From Anaerolineae bacterium (lineage in GTDB: Bacteria; Chloroflexota; Anaerolineae; Aggregatilineales; UBA2796): a stretch of 64,000 nt of DNA. Shown piece by piece: positions 43,832 to 55,949 of this stretch (within the stretch, counting starts at the first letter, position 1; each line of letters starts with the position of its first letter). Both the position numbers and the translations under genes were made by a program. The notes beneath the pieces are model-generated. The model saw nothing but the letters and a program-made list of their open reading frames with translations. It made no database searches and was not told where the DNA came from. Location of the stretch: contig JAHBVJ010000031.1 of assembly GCA_019637615.1 (NCBI GenBank), forward strand, positions 1 to 64,000. The letters are read 5' to 3'.

Positions 43832-44236
43832 TTAAACTGCGCGTTCAGAAAACCCCTCGAAATTGTCAATCAACGCATGGGCGGCGTCCATCGTCATCAC
43901 GTGGCGGATGCGTTTGGCGGCGGCGGGAAATGACTGCGCTAGTTGATGGTAGAATGACGCGGTAAAGTAGCCCGTACCTACCGTGATCGCCAACCCGATG
44001 TTATCAGGAAGATGGCGGAGCGCGCGCCCCAACGAAGGCCACGCCGGGGTGAGCGACTGAGGGGCAGAATAGCGAATGTCCCCGATAAGGTGGACGGTAT
44101 AGTTCACGCTGCGAATCGTGGTATAGGCTTGATAGATCGAACGATCATAGTCTTCCCACGTCCATGTGCCGACAATCGATTGGCAAAGGACGGTTTGTTC
44201 GCGGTTATCCCAAAATACAGCAATACCCATGTACAC
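43832..44236 (-). CDS. Conserved small protein, STAS/SpoIIAA-like fold suspected
   Basis: 134 aa from GTG at 44236, or 132 aa from ATG at 44230. Opens I-A-V-F-W-D-N-R-E-Q-T-V-L, then W-T-W-E-D-Y-D-R-S-I-Y-Q-A, V-H-L-I-G-D-I-R-Y, N-I-G-L-A-I-T-V-G-T-G-Y-F, M-D-A-A-H-A-L-I. The alternation of strand and helix recalls STAS-like proteins common in this phylum; this is inference. An AATCGTTTTTAAACGATT hairpin spans the 3' side (43816-43833). Confidence 0.6.
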   Translation of the reverse strand: MYMGIAVFWDNREQTVLCQSIVGTWTWEDYDRSIYQAYTTIRSVNYTVHLIGDIRYSAPQSLTPAWPSLGRALRHLPDNIGLAITVGTGYFTASFYHQLAQSFPAAAKRIRHVMTMDAAHALIDNFEGFSERAV

Positions 44237-44372
44237 CCATTTACAGCCGAATTAGCAGTTGAAGCATCAAACAATTTGTTATTTTATTCACAAAAGGAAG
44301 TGAGTCAATCCTTATTTAGATTGAAACACGTTCTAGCAAGGATAGAGAAATCAATGGTGAGGCGCGGACGAG

Positions 44373-45182
44373 TCAGCGCAGCGGCGGTGGCAGCCAGCCA
44401 AACGGCGGTTCATCGTCATCTGCATCTTTCGGCTTGATGAAAGTCGGCGCGTTGCTGGCGGTGCGCGAAAGGCGGCGTTCGACCTGACGTCCGAGATAAC
44501 GGAGCTGCCCCGGCACGATCAACCGCTCATCGTTGGCGTTGGCCGTGATCGCCAAGTTCGCGATCCCACGCGCGGCGGTATCCACCGCCAAGGGAGAGAT
44601 CGGCAAGAACGCCCACCCCAACAAGGGAATCCGGCTGAGGGCGGAGATCAACATATACAGCGGGTGGCGCGCTTGACCGGGGATGAACAAAGACGGCGCG
44701 CGTACAATCGTCCAACCGAGGCCAGTTTTGCGCAGGTAGGTCTCGGCCTCGCGCTTGCTGACGATGTATTCGCTCGAAACGCCGATGGGCGCGTAGTTGG
44801 CGCTGAGGAAGATGTAGTGCGGGACGCCATCGCTGACCGCCATCTGCATGGTGTTGCGGGCGGACAGGAAGTTCAGATGGCGGAACGTCACCCCGCGCAT
44901 GGGATCGGGCTTGAGACCGCCGACCAGATGAATAACCGCCGCTTGATTGCGAGCGCGTCCTTTGAGGCTGGCGGAATTCCAGACATCGGCTTCAACGACG
45001 TGGACACGACTGGCGAGCGCGCCAAGCTGGTCGATGGTTTTGGGCGGTACCAGCGCCGTAACGACCGCGCCTTCGTCCAGCAGCGCACGCACCACGCGAT
45101 AGCCCAGAAAGCCCGTCGCGCCGACCACCAAGACACGTTTGCCCTGCTGGGGGATACTGCTCTCGAATGATGATTTGACCAT
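44373..45182 (-). CDS. NAD(P)-binding epimerase/reductase-like protein
   Basis: 269 aa from the ATG at 45182; a TTG at 45206 would overlap surE. The Rossmann signature is V-L-V-V-G-A-T-G-F-L-G-Y-R-V. V-I-H-L-V-G-G, Y-I-V-S-K-R-E-A-E-T-Y-L-R (the Y-x3-K-like segment) and W-T-I-V-R-A-P-S-L-F match the atypical SDR family close to NDUFA9-like/YwnB proteins. Follows surE by 8 bp; the reaction is unknown. Confidence 0.85.
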   Translation of the reverse strand: MVKSSFESSIPQQGKRVLVVGATGFLGYRVVRALLDEGAVVTALVPPKTIDQLGALASRVHVVEADVWNSASLKGRARNQAAVIHLVGGLKPDPMRGVTFRHLNFLSARNTMQMAVSDGVPHYIFLSANYAPIGVSSEYIVSKREAETYLRKTGLGWTIVRAPSLFIPGQARHPLYMLISALSRIPLLGWAFLPISPLAVDTAARGIANLAITANANDERLIVPGQLRYLGRQVERRLSRTASNAPTFIKPKDADDDEPPFGWLPPPLR

Positions 45183-45190
45183 GTGCCCGA

Positions 45191-45952
45191 TCAGTTGAAG
45201 TGCCAATCGCGCAGGGAATCGATCAGCGTGTGCGCGGTCATGTCGAGCTGCACGGGCGTGATCGAGACATAGCCGTTGTGGATCGCCCAGATGTCGGTAC
45301 CCTCGACGGTGATGTCGCCCGTCGGGGCATCGCCGCCGATCCAGTAATAGGGACGACCCATCGGATCGAAGCGCTCATCGAGCCGATCACGGTAGACGCG
45401 CATCCCCTGACGCGTGACCTTGAAGCCTTTGATCTGATCGAAGGGCAGATTGGGCACGTTGACGTTGAGCAGCGTCATCGGCGGGAGCGCGTTCTGGATG
45501 ACCTCGCGCACGACCATGCAGGCGGCTTGGGCGGCGGCGCTGTAATCCGCGTTGAGCGATGGATTATCGAGCGAGAAGGCGACGGCTTTGCGACGCTGGA
45601 TGGTGGCTTCGAAGGCGGCGGCGACGGTGCCGCTGTAGGTCAGGTCCTGGCCTAAGTTCGCGCCGCGATTGATGCCCGACACGACCATATCGATGGGCTG
45701 TTTGATCACACCGAGCACGGTCATCGCGACACAATCGGCGGGGGAACCATCGACGGAATAGGCTTCTACATCTTCGCCTATGTTGACCTTGCTGATCCGC
45801 AGAGGACGGGAGAGCGTCTTGCGATGTCCATTGGCACTCTGGTTTTCTTCCGGCCCGACTACAATCACATCGCCAAATTCGCGCATCGCCAGCGCCAGCG
45901 CTCTGAGGCCGGGTGCTAAGATGCCGTCGTCATTGCTGACCAAAATTCGCAT
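45191..45952 (-). CDS. surE: 5'/3'-nucleotidase SurE
   Basis: 253 aa from the ATG at 45952, which follows GAGG and starts the family M-R-I-L-V-S-N-D-D-G-I-L-A-P-G-L. Metal-binding D-D, later N in G-P-E-E-N-Q-S-A-N-G and in S-G-I-N-R-G-A-N-L-G are visible, and V-D-G-S-P-A-D-C-V also. SurE removes phosphate from nucleoside monophosphates and is linked to stationary-phase survival. It is the first gene of a two-gene unit with the epimerase-like gene. Confidence 0.95.
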   Translation of the reverse strand: MRILVSNDDGILAPGLRALALAMREFGDVIVVGPEENQSANGHRKTLSRPLRISKVNIGEDVEAYSVDGSPADCVAMTVLGVIKQPIDMVVSGINRGANLGQDLTYSGTVAAAFEATIQRRKAVAFSLDNPSLNADYSAAAQAACMVVREVIQNALPPMTLLNVNVPNLPFDQIKGFKVTRQGMRVYRDRLDERFDPMGRPYYWIGGDAPTGDITVEGTDIWAIHNGYVSITPVQLDMTAHTLIDSLRDWHFN

Positions 45953-46060
45953 TCTAATCCTCATCACCACGAAACAGACCGAGACCGCTACTATATTAGC
46001 ACTTATCCGTATGGGCAGATATACAATGATCTTAATCGTTCAGCGGAGAGTAATGTAGCC

Positions 46061-46939
46061 ATGCCTACCACACGTAAGACCTTCCCCGGCCTCGATTCGT
46101 CGGTTTTCCAGCACCCGTTAGATCGTGAAGCCACGCTGCAACTCAGGAAATTGGCGGGTTTTGATGCCGTCGTCGCCAAATTCATCGAGCTGCGCTATGA
46201 AAAGCTGTTGTACGTGTTCAACATCGCCAGCAGCATTCAGGTGAATGAACGGCAGTTCCCGCGCATCTACGCGATGCTCAAGGAGAGCTGTGCCATCCTC
46301 GACCTGCCCGAACCCGCGCTGTACATCCAGCAAAATCCGAGCGTGAATGCGTTCACCTTCGGGCATAACAACCCGTTCATGGTGCTTTATACGGGCTTGC
46401 TGGAATTGATGACCGATGACGAAATCATGGCGGTGATAGCGCATGAATTGGGGCACATCAAGGCGGGGCATGTGTTGTACCTGACGATGGCAAGCTCGAT
46501 CCGCGATCTGAGCGCGGTGGTCGGGCAGTTGACGCTCGGCATCGGCAGTTTGGTGCTGGTGGGAATCGAAGCGGCGCTGATCAACTGGCGGCGGCGGGCA
46601 GAACTCAGCGCGGATCGGGCATCACTGCTGGTGATGCAAGACCCCGCGCCCGTGATCTCGGTGCTGGCGAAGCTATCGGGCGGTTCCAAGCGGTTCGCGG
46701 ACGAACTGAGCGCCGACGCCTTCCTCGACCAAGCCCGCGCCTTCGATGCGGAACTGGAAAAGGGCTTGATGGAGCGCTTTTACCGGATGGTGGCGGAGCT
46801 GACACAGGGCAATCATCCTTTCACGGTGGAGCGCGCCAAAGAATTGAAACTGTGGTCAGAGGGCGAGGCGTATCAGCGCATCATGAATGGCGATTATTTG
46901 CGCCCCGACCGCAAGATCAAGATCAATGTGCAAGCCTGA
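46061..46939 (+). CDS. M48-family zinc metalloprotease
   Basis: 292 aa. The zinc motif H-E-L-G-H occurs in V-I-A-H-E-L-G-H-I-K-A-G-H-V-L-Y, with E-L-S-A-D-R-A providing the third ligand. N-A-F-T-F-G precedes. Hydrophobic stretches near residues 145-175 suggest membrane association as in HtpX-like or YcaL-like proteins. Substrate unknown; may take part in protein quality control. Divergent from surE. Confidence 0.9.
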   Translation: MPTTRKTFPGLDSSVFQHPLDREATLQLRKLAGFDAVVAKFIELRYEKLLYVFNIASSIQVNERQFPRIYAMLKESCAILDLPEPALYIQQNPSVNAFTFGHNNPFMVLYTGLLELMTDDEIMAVIAHELGHIKAGHVLYLTMASSIRDLSAVVGQLTLGIGSLVLVGIEAALINWRRRAELSADRASLLVMQDPAPVISVLAKLSGGSKRFADELSADAFLDQARAFDAELEKGLMERFYRMVAELTQGNHPFTVERAKELKLWSEGEAYQRIMNGDYLRPDRKIKINVQA

Positions 46940-46994
46940 CACGAGCAGAGATGAGGACTAGCGAAGAACGTCCCCAACTTTTGGGCTAGTATGC

Positions 46995-47023
46995 TTGTAT
47001 ACAGCTCATAACTGTCCTATAAT
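46995..47023 (+). promoter_or_regulatory. Promoter of the BI-1 gene
   Basis: -35 TTGTAT (3/6), 17-bp spacer, perfect -10 TATAAT (47018-47023), 40 bp before the ATG at 47063; GGAGGG lies before the start. Confidence 0.65.
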
Positions 47024-47062
47024 TTATGGGTAAAATGCCACGAGGCAATTGGAGGGATAGTC

Positions 47063-47824
47063 ATGGGTTTCTACTCATCAGACAGCTCTGACACAAAGGT
47101 CAAGAACTTTGGCAGCATTGGTCTTGATTTGTCGGCTGTCATGCGGCAGGTATATTTGTGGATGGCCGTCGGGTTGGTCGTCTGCTTTGGCATTGCCTAT
47201 GCATTAGGGCAGATCGCGCAGCAAGAACTGACCCAGTATGCGCTAACAGGGCATACAAACTTCTTTCTGTTTAACCCTGCGTTCAGCATCGTCACGCTGA
47301 TCATCTACTTCATTCTCGCGTTCGCGGTGCAACCCGTGATTATGCGTCAGTCGATTGCCGTTGGTGCAGCCGTGTACGTGCTATTTACGGCGGTGTTCGG
47401 CGTGATGATCTCCGGTATCTTCATCGCTTACGAACAGACGGCGATTAACACGGCGTTCATTGCGACGGCGGCGATGTTCGGCGCGATGTCGATCTACGGG
47501 TACACGACGAAGGCTGACCTGTCCCGCTTAGGCACGATTTTGACGATGGCGATCATCGGGTTAATTGTTGCCAGCATTGTGAACTGGTTTGCCAACAGCT
47601 CGGCGATCTACTACCTGATTAGCTATGCGGGTGTCGTCATCTTCTGCGGGTTCGTGGCCTACGATACGCAGTGGATCAAGAACACGGCGAATCAGGTCGC
47701 CATGTCAGGCGATCCGTCGGCGGCGCAGCGCGTAGCCTTGATCGGTGCGTTCCACCTATTCTATGACTTCGTGCAGCTCTTCCTGTTCATCCTGCGCATT
47801 CTGGGTTCAGGGTCGCGCCGGTAA
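47063..47824 (+). CDS. Bax inhibitor-1/YccA family membrane protein
   Basis: 253 aa, seven hydrophobic helices. The start M-R-Q-V-Y-L-W-M-A-V-G-L, G-Y-T-T-K-A-D-L-S-R-L-G, the C-terminal F-V-A-Y-D-T-Q-W-I-K and G-A-F-H-L-F-Y-D-F-V-Q-L-F-L-F-I-L-R are characteristic. Bacterial members (such as YetJ) are pH-sensitive calcium leak channels; YccA interacts with FtsH. Single gene with its own promoter and terminator. Confidence 0.93.
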   Translation: MGFYSSDSSDTKVKNFGSIGLDLSAVMRQVYLWMAVGLVVCFGIAYALGQIAQQELTQYALTGHTNFFLFNPAFSIVTLIIYFILAFAVQPVIMRQSIAVGAAVYVLFTAVFGVMISGIFIAYEQTAINTAFIATAAMFGAMSIYGYTTKADLSRLGTILTMAIIGLIVASIVNWFANSSAIYYLISYAGVVIFCGFVAYDTQWIKNTANQVAMSGDPSAAQRVALIGAFHLFYDFVQLFLFILRILGSGSRR

Positions 47825-47848
47825 GCTAGGCTGACTACCGATAAAACA

Positions 47849-47887
47849 AAATCCCCATTCGGGCGCGTGCTTGAATGGGGATTTTTT
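47849..47887 (+). terminator. Intrinsic terminator of the BI-1 gene
   Basis: 12-bp stem AAATCCCCATTC / GAATGGGGATTT with 12-nt loop and a run of six T. Confidence 0.92.
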
Positions 47888-48060
47888 GTTGCCCGTTGAT
47901 AACCACTTATAAATAGACGGGTATGAATTCCGCGTGATTAGATCAGGGCAATAAGGCCATGTACGCAGGCAATAGGATCGGGTCATCGGGTTAACAGTGC
48001 CGTCCTCGTCGATGGTGTTTTGAGAAATTAGTCAGGCCAACGCGAGTTCGTCGGCAGGAC

Positions 48061-48112
48061 GCCCGACGTTAAAACGTGCGGGCTTAGAGAACGAAGTCCA
48101 CTGAAGGGACTC
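48061..48112. repeat. Composite hairpin repeat, includes dispersed repeat copy b
   Basis: CG-rich hairpin followed by GAACGAAGTCC-(7 nt)-GGACTC, similar to the copy at 39121 and that at 48185. Confidence 0.6.
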
Positions 48113-48184
48113 AAGAAGATGCGTTGACGTACGGAGCGAATTCCCGCCTTATTTTTGATAGACCCATCAACGTTAGGCGCAGAG

Positions 48185-48232
48185 AACGATGTCCCGATTG
48201 GACTCACGCGAATTTTTACATTGCGTGAGTCC
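48185..48232. repeat. Dispersed repeat copy c, extended into a 10-bp hairpin
   Basis: GAACGATGTCCCGATTGGACTCACGC, with the second half (GGACTCACGC) paired perfectly with GCGTGAGTCC after a 13-nt spacer. It lies just past the carB stop on the minus strand and may act as a transcript end. Confidence 0.6.
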
Positions 48233-48278
48233 GTCGAATTCTCTGTATTACTATGCCATCATGATTACGCGCCAACGA

Positions 48279-51476
<3,198 letters not shown>

Positions 51477-51587
51477 GTCGGTGTAGGGAACTCCCTCACG
51501 GTTCAGTTATCAATCGGAGAACTTGGGAATCATACATCGGGCGGGCGCGAAATCAATGGAGAAACCGAACAAGATGTACTCGCGCGT

Positions 51588-51593
51588 TATAAT
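51588..51593 (+). promoter_or_regulatory. Candidate -10 of the ATPase/TOPRIM cassette
   Basis: TATAAT 40 bp before the start at 51633; the -35 region (CCGAAC at 17 bp) does not match, so weak support. Confidence 0.35.
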
Positions 51594-51632
51594 TTGCTAT
51601 TAGGTTGACAAGCATCAATGGAAGGGCAGTCA

Positions 51633-52754
51633 ATGCTGGCAAAACAGATTTATCGTATGCAAGTGCGCAACTATCGTAGCATTGAGTATGTTGACGTTGC
51701 GCTTGATGCCTTGACGATCTTGGTGGGGCCGAATGGCAGCGGCAAAAGCAATTTGCTAGATGTCTTGCGCTTCGTCAGTGACGCCTTACGCACGGGGTTA
51801 GACGCCGCTCTCTTGGCGCATGATCGCGGTGGAATTGGTCGTTTGCGACGGTATTCTAAAAAAGGACGTCCGTTTGATGTTTCAGTAACGCTCTGGCTGA
51901 GGTTGGATGGCGTAGAAGGTTCTTATAGCTTTACGTTAGCCAGCGAGAAGAAAAACGAGTTTGCTGTTAAAAATGAGACCTGTACGCTGGGGTTACACGA
52001 GTATGTTATCGAAAATGGAGTCTTAACGAAATCAACCTTGCCCAACACGGTAGCGATCCAAGGGAGAAATTTAACGTTACCATTGGTTGGCAATTCTCCA
52101 GAATTTAGCCCAATCTACGATTTCCTTTCGCATATGGGATTGTATTCGATCTTCCCGACTGACCTACGTTCCCCGCAGCGTCCGGGTAGTGCCTATCCGT
52201 TGGATGAACAAGGAGCGAATTTAGCCTCCATGCTACGCGAATTCATCCGCGCTACGGATAACCCTGCCCAGAAGTGGCTGTATCAGGGATTAGCAGCTAT
52301 TGTGCCCGGTGTAAATGAAGATAATCCAATTAGTGTTACGCAATTAGGTAGTTATTTGGTGATTCGCCTGAATCGTGCCGATCAAGGCACATTCGATCTT
52401 GCGCTGGAATCTGATGGGACGCTGCGTGCGTTGGGGTTGCTATCTGCGATCTATCAGCAACCCTCATTATCTCTGCTCGGTGTTGAGGAACCGGAACTCA
52501 TGCTACATCCCGGTGCGATGGGAGTCCTCTGCGATATTCTATTGGATGCTGCCACCCGCAGTCAGATCATCTTAACGACACATAGCCCCGACTTGCTCAA
52601 TCGTTTTCCCGCCGAAGCGTTGCGCCTCGTGGATCGCTCCAAAGGCACGACGGAAATCGGCATGGTGGGCGAGGGCGATCGGAAAGCGATTGAAGATCAA
52701 CTTTTCGGGAGTGGTGACCTGCTGCGGATCGGTGGGTTAGCACGTGTCCAATAA
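51633..52754 (+). CDS. AAA ATPase (AAA15/OLD-like, SMC-type fold)
   Basis: 373 aa from the ATG at 51633, with AAGGG six nt upstream; an earlier ATG at 51618 is less well placed. Opens Q-V-R-N-Y-R-S-I and Walker A V-G-P-N-G-S-G-K-S-N-L-L-D. The signature region is E-S-D-G-T-L-R-A-L-G-L-L, Walker B L-S-L-L-G-V-E-E-P-E-L-M-L-H-P, followed by I-I-L-T-T-H-S-P-D-L-L. Such ATPases of the RecF/OLD class partner with TOPRIM nucleases in several phage-defence systems. Its stop overlaps the following gene by 11 bases. Confidence 0.9.
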   Translation: MLAKQIYRMQVRNYRSIEYVDVALDALTILVGPNGSGKSNLLDVLRFVSDALRTGLDAALLAHDRGGIGRLRRYSKKGRPFDVSVTLWLRLDGVEGSYSFTLASEKKNEFAVKNETCTLGLHEYVIENGVLTKSTLPNTVAIQGRNLTLPLVGNSPEFSPIYDFLSHMGLYSIFPTDLRSPQRPGSAYPLDEQGANLASMLREFIRATDNPAQKWLYQGLAAIVPGVNEDNPISVTQLGSYLVIRLNRADQGTFDLALESDGTLRALGLLSAIYQQPSLSLLGVEEPELMLHPGAMGVLCDILLDAATRSQIILTTHSPDLLNRFPAEALRLVDRSKGTTEIGMVGEGDRKAIEDQLFGSGDLLRIGGLARVQ

Positions 52755-53373
52755 GCTGTACGTGATCGTGGAGGGTGACGGTGAATTAAGTGCCGTCCCT
52801 TTACTCCTCCGTCGCCTACTCTATGAAAAATTTGAACGCTACGATTTTTCGGCTATTAGTCCTATCAATGCACGCGGTAGAGGCAATTTGACGCGTGATG
52901 GTGGACTCGAACGCCTACTGGAATACACACGTCGCCAACCTGATTGCGATGGTGTGCTCGTATTGTTCGACGCCGAGAAGGACGATGTAGACTGCCCACC
53001 GCGAATCGCCTATGTATTTGCAGAGCGTGCTGCCGCCTTAGGACTGCCATTCCCGGTCAGCATCGTGTGCGCCGTGTGCGAATATGAGTCGTGGTTTCTT
53101 TATAGCGATACTATTGCTGACGAATATTTCGCGGCAGTTTACCCAGATAATCCGGATGAAGAATGTAGCGCGAAGGGATGGATCAACCGTCATCTGAGAA
53201 CCCAAGCTACCTATCGCGAAACTATTGACCAGACCGATATGAGTCAATTGCTTGAGCTAGATGAGCTACACCACAAATCACGATCATTCCGCCGTTTGGT
53301 CGATGCTCTCACAGAGTTGCTTACGGCGATTGACGGCGGAATGAAAGCAGTCACACCAATAGCAGATGAATAA
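52744..53373 (+). CDS. DUF4276 protein (TOPRIM-like nuclease partner)
   Basis: 209 aa with GTG start inside the ATPase gene. L-Y-V-I-V-E-G-D-G-E at the start, L-V-L-F-D-A-E-K-D-D, V-C-A-V-C-E-Y-E-S-W-F-L match the E...DxE/D...E layout of TOPRIM-fold DUF4276 proteins. These are usually encoded next to an AAA15 ATPase and are thought to form a two-component nuclease. Activity here is inference. Overlaps the SMI1/KNR4 gene by eight bases. Confidence 0.85.
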   Translation: MSNKLYVIVEGDGELSAVPLLLRRLLYEKFERYDFSAISPINARGRGNLTRDGGLERLLEYTRRQPDCDGVLVLFDAEKDDVDCPPRIAYVFAERAAALGLPFPVSIVCAVCEYESWFLYSDTIADEYFAAVYPDNPDEECSAKGWINRHLRTQATYRETIDQTDMSQLLELDELHHKSRSFRRLVDALTELLTAIDGGMKAVTPIADE

Positions 53374-53803
53374 CATGTGGCGAGAATTGATTGCTGAAGT
53401 GGACAAAGAACTAGAGATCGAGTTGTCAACACCAGCAATCGAAGATCAAGTTGCTGAAGTGGAAAAGAGCCTGAGCGTACTTTTCCCTAATCATCTGCGT
53501 AGTTTGCTACTAGAGACTGATGGCATCGTGAATTTATACGGCCTACAAATTGTTTGGTCAATAGATTTGATTAAACAAAACAACCTCGACATTCGCCAGA
53601 GCAAATTTGCCGCCAACACATTGTCGCAATTTGGAAACCTCCTCTTCTTTGCTGACGCAGGCAATGGTGATGAATACACCTTTCTCGTAAAAGATGGCAT
53701 CGTTGAAAAAAGTGATATTTACGTCTGGAGACATGAGGATGATAGATTAGAATGGTCGATTGCATCGTTAGAGGAATATCTGAGAATCCTAGTCAGTACA
53801 TAG
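53366..53803 (+). CDS. SMI1/KNR4 (SUKH)-like protein
   Basis: 145 aa. A-I-E-D-Q-V-A-E-V-E-K-S-L...F-P-N-H-L-R-S-L-L-L-E-T-D-G, G-N-L-L-F-F-A-D-A-G-N-G-D-E-Y, and V-W-R-H-E-D-D-R-L-E-W...L-E-E-Y-L match the SMI1/KNR4 family: the Asp/Gly region and the final L-x-E-Y-L are diagnostic. SUKH proteins are immunity proteins of contact-dependent toxins, but also occur elsewhere. The start lies inside the preceding gene, so the three genes should be translated together. Confidence 0.85.
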   Translation: MNNMWRELIAEVDKELEIELSTPAIEDQVAEVEKSLSVLFPNHLRSLLLETDGIVNLYGLQIVWSIDLIKQNNLDIRQSKFAANTLSQFGNLLFFADAGNGDEYTFLVKDGIVEKSDIYVWRHEDDRLEWSIASLEEYLRILVST

Positions 53804-54079
53804 GGCTTTGAAACTCAGATTAACTAATGGACACAATGAGTTGAGGATCGAGAGACAATGATTATCTCTTTGCACCCAAAGCTCACGCCCCACACCGAAT
53901 TTGCCCTTCTCGATGAGGAAGCGGCTAGATTTCCTAACATCCATCCCCAACGGTGTCGAGAAATTGAACAAAAGAAGGACGCGCCACTGATACAACGTTT
54001 GTTTTGCTGTCTCCATTGGCTGTACAATGCCAGTATAAACATATCGTTCGTTTTGAATTTTGCAAATGAGGCGGCACGA

Positions 54080-55033
54080 ATGGCGCAAGACAAAATCAGA
54101 TCGCTGGACGAATTTTATGAGGCGGCTGCCAGCGCTACCAATGAGCCAATAAGCACCTTTTTTCCATCCAGAATCAACGAGGATGTCGGGCATTTCAACG
54201 TATTCAGCATTTCGGAGGCTATCGCGCGGGCGAAGCAGACGCTCGTCATGCCCTACAACCGCCGCGCCTACTACAAAATCAGCTTGATCAAAGGAAAAAA
54301 CCGCGTCGAGTACGCTGACAAAGTGATCGACATCGCGACGAACACGCTGCTGTTCGCGACGCCGAAACTGCCGTATCACTGGATGCCGCAAGATGCCAAC
54401 ATTTCTGGCGCGTTTTGCATCTTTACCGACGCCTTCCTGATCAAGGCGAAAAGCGGCGTTGTGCTGGATGAACTGCCGATTTTCAGCCCCGGCGGCTATC
54501 CTGTCTTCGAGATCAGTGACGCAGAGGCAGAGGAGATCGGGCGTATCTTCGGCAAAATGCAAACGGAGATCACTTCGGATTACGAATACAAGTATGACTT
54601 GCTGCGGAACTACGTGTTGGAACTTATCCACTTCGGACAAAAGCGCCGACCGGATACCGTTTTATATTCCAATCAGACCGTTGCTGCGCGCATAACGTCC
54701 ATATTCCTCGAACTACTGGAGCGACAGTTTCCGGTTGAGTCGCCCGATCAAAAACTGGCGCTGCGCTCTGCTAGCGATTATGCCGAAAGGCTGTCCATCC
54801 ACGTCAATTACCTGAACAGAGTGTTGAAAGAGGTCACCGGCAAGACGACGACCGAACTCATTGGCAGCCGAATTGTCGTTGAAGCAAAGTTGCTGTTGAA
54901 GCAAACGGATTGGAGCATTTCGCAAATCGCATGGAGTCTGGGCTTTGAGGAAGTTGCGCACTTTTCCAATTTCTTCAGGAAGCAAGCCGCGCTGTCCCCG
55001 TTATCATTCCGTGCGGGAACCCACAATGTTTGA
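54080..55033 (+). CDS. AraC-family transcriptional regulator
   Basis: 317 aa from the ATG at 54080 with GAGG upstream; the frame is open back to 53858, but the extra residues do not resemble the family. The N-terminal sensor domain includes F-Y-E-A-A-A-S-A-T-N-E-P and R-R-A-Y-Y-K-I-S-L-I-K-G. The C-terminal double HTH is Y-A-E-R-L-S-I-H-V-N-Y-L-N-R-V-L-K-E-V-T-G-K-T then W-S-I-S-Q-I-A-W-S-L-G-F-E-E-V-A-H-F-S-N-F-F-R-K. It lies 136 bp upstream of an SDR on the same strand, the typical target of this regulator type. Confidence 0.88.
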   Translation: MAQDKIRSLDEFYEAAASATNEPISTFFPSRINEDVGHFNVFSISEAIARAKQTLVMPYNRRAYYKISLIKGKNRVEYADKVIDIATNTLLFATPKLPYHWMPQDANISGAFCIFTDAFLIKAKSGVVLDELPIFSPGGYPVFEISDAEAEEIGRIFGKMQTEITSDYEYKYDLLRNYVLELIHFGQKRRPDTVLYSNQTVAARITSIFLELLERQFPVESPDQKLALRSASDYAERLSIHVNYLNRVLKEVTGKTTTELIGSRIVVEAKLLLKQTDWSISQIAWSLGFEEVAHFSNFFRKQAALSPLSFRAGTHNV

Positions 55034-55169
55034 ATTTTGCAAAAAGTGACTTGTTGTTTGCAACGGGCAAAGACGCGTTTGGATTTAGCATACTGAATGT
55101 TGTGTAACTAAAAAGCAGACTGGCTCTGACGGTTTGCTTTTGTCAATTTCAGTATGGAGCGTTATCCCA

Positions 55170-55934
55170 ATGACAACAACAAACGGCAAAATCGCCATCG
55201 TCACGGGAGGGAGTCGGGGGTTAGGTCGCAGCACCGTACTCAACCTCGCCAGCCGTGGGGTGCAATCGATTTTCACGTACAATACCAATCGCGCCGAAGC
55301 AGATAAGGTCGTCGCTGCCGCCGCCGAGATGGGCATCCGGACAATTGCCCTGCAACTGAACACGGGAGATGTAAGCGCGTTTGACGCCTTTGTCGAACGT
55401 GTGCGCTCGGTACTGAGCGAGTTAGGTACAGAGCGCTTTGACTATCTGGTCAATAACGCCGGAAACTCCCATCATAATGCCTTTGAACACACTTCCGAAG
55501 CGGAACTAGATACTCTCTACAATATCCATTTCAAGGGCGTCTTCTTCCTGACACAGAAGCTGCTGCCCCTCCTCAAGGATGGTGGTCGCATCGTGAATAT
55601 CTCCACCGGGCTGACGCGCGTAGCAGCCCCCGGCAGCGCGTCTTATGCTGCTATGAAGGGCGCGGTCGAGGTGCTCACGCGGTATCTAGCAAGGGAGCTG
55701 GGGACGCGCGGCATTACCGCCAATACGGTCGCCCCCGGCGCTATTCAGACCGATTTCAGCGGCGGCATGGTGCGCGATAATCCTGAGATCAACAGGTTGG
55801 TGGCGAGTTCGACGGCGCTTGGTCGTGCTGGCCTGCCCGAAGACGTCGGCCCGATGGTGGCGTCCTTGTTAGCCGATGATAATCGTTGGGTCAACGCACA
55901 ACGGATCGAAGTCTCCGGCGGCATGATCCCGTAA
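55170..55934 (+). CDS. Short-chain dehydrogenase/reductase (SDR)
   Basis: 254 aa from the ATG at 55170 with GGAG ten nt upstream (an in-frame TTG/ATG further up is not favoured). NAD(P) site T-G-G-S-R-G-L-G-R, N-N-A-G-N-S, active site S...Y-A-A-M-K (Y-x3-K), and P-G-A-I-Q-T-D-F. Substrate unknown; classical SDR. Likely controlled by the AraC protein just upstream. Confidence 0.93.
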   Translation: MTTTNGKIAIVTGGSRGLGRSTVLNLASRGVQSIFTYNTNRAEADKVVAAAAEMGIRTIALQLNTGDVSAFDAFVERVRSVLSELGTERFDYLVNNAGNSHHNAFEHTSEAELDTLYNIHFKGVFFLTQKLLPLLKDGGRIVNISTGLTRVAAPGSASYAAMKGAVEVLTRYLARELGTRGITANTVAPGAIQTDFSGGMVRDNPEINRLVASSTALGRAGLPEDVGPMVASLLADDNRWVNAQRIEVSGGMIP

Positions 55935-55949
55935 CATCCATGCACGCAT

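Larger units (their letters stand above)
47888..48278. other. Intergenic stretch with hairpin repeats
   Basis: No gene. Hairpins: GCCCGACGTT...AACGTGCGGGC (48061-48082), AGTCC...GGACT (48095-48111), and GGACTCACGC / GCGTGAGTCC (48200-48232). The first two form one composite unit; copies b and c of the dispersed repeat are here. Confidence 0.65.
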
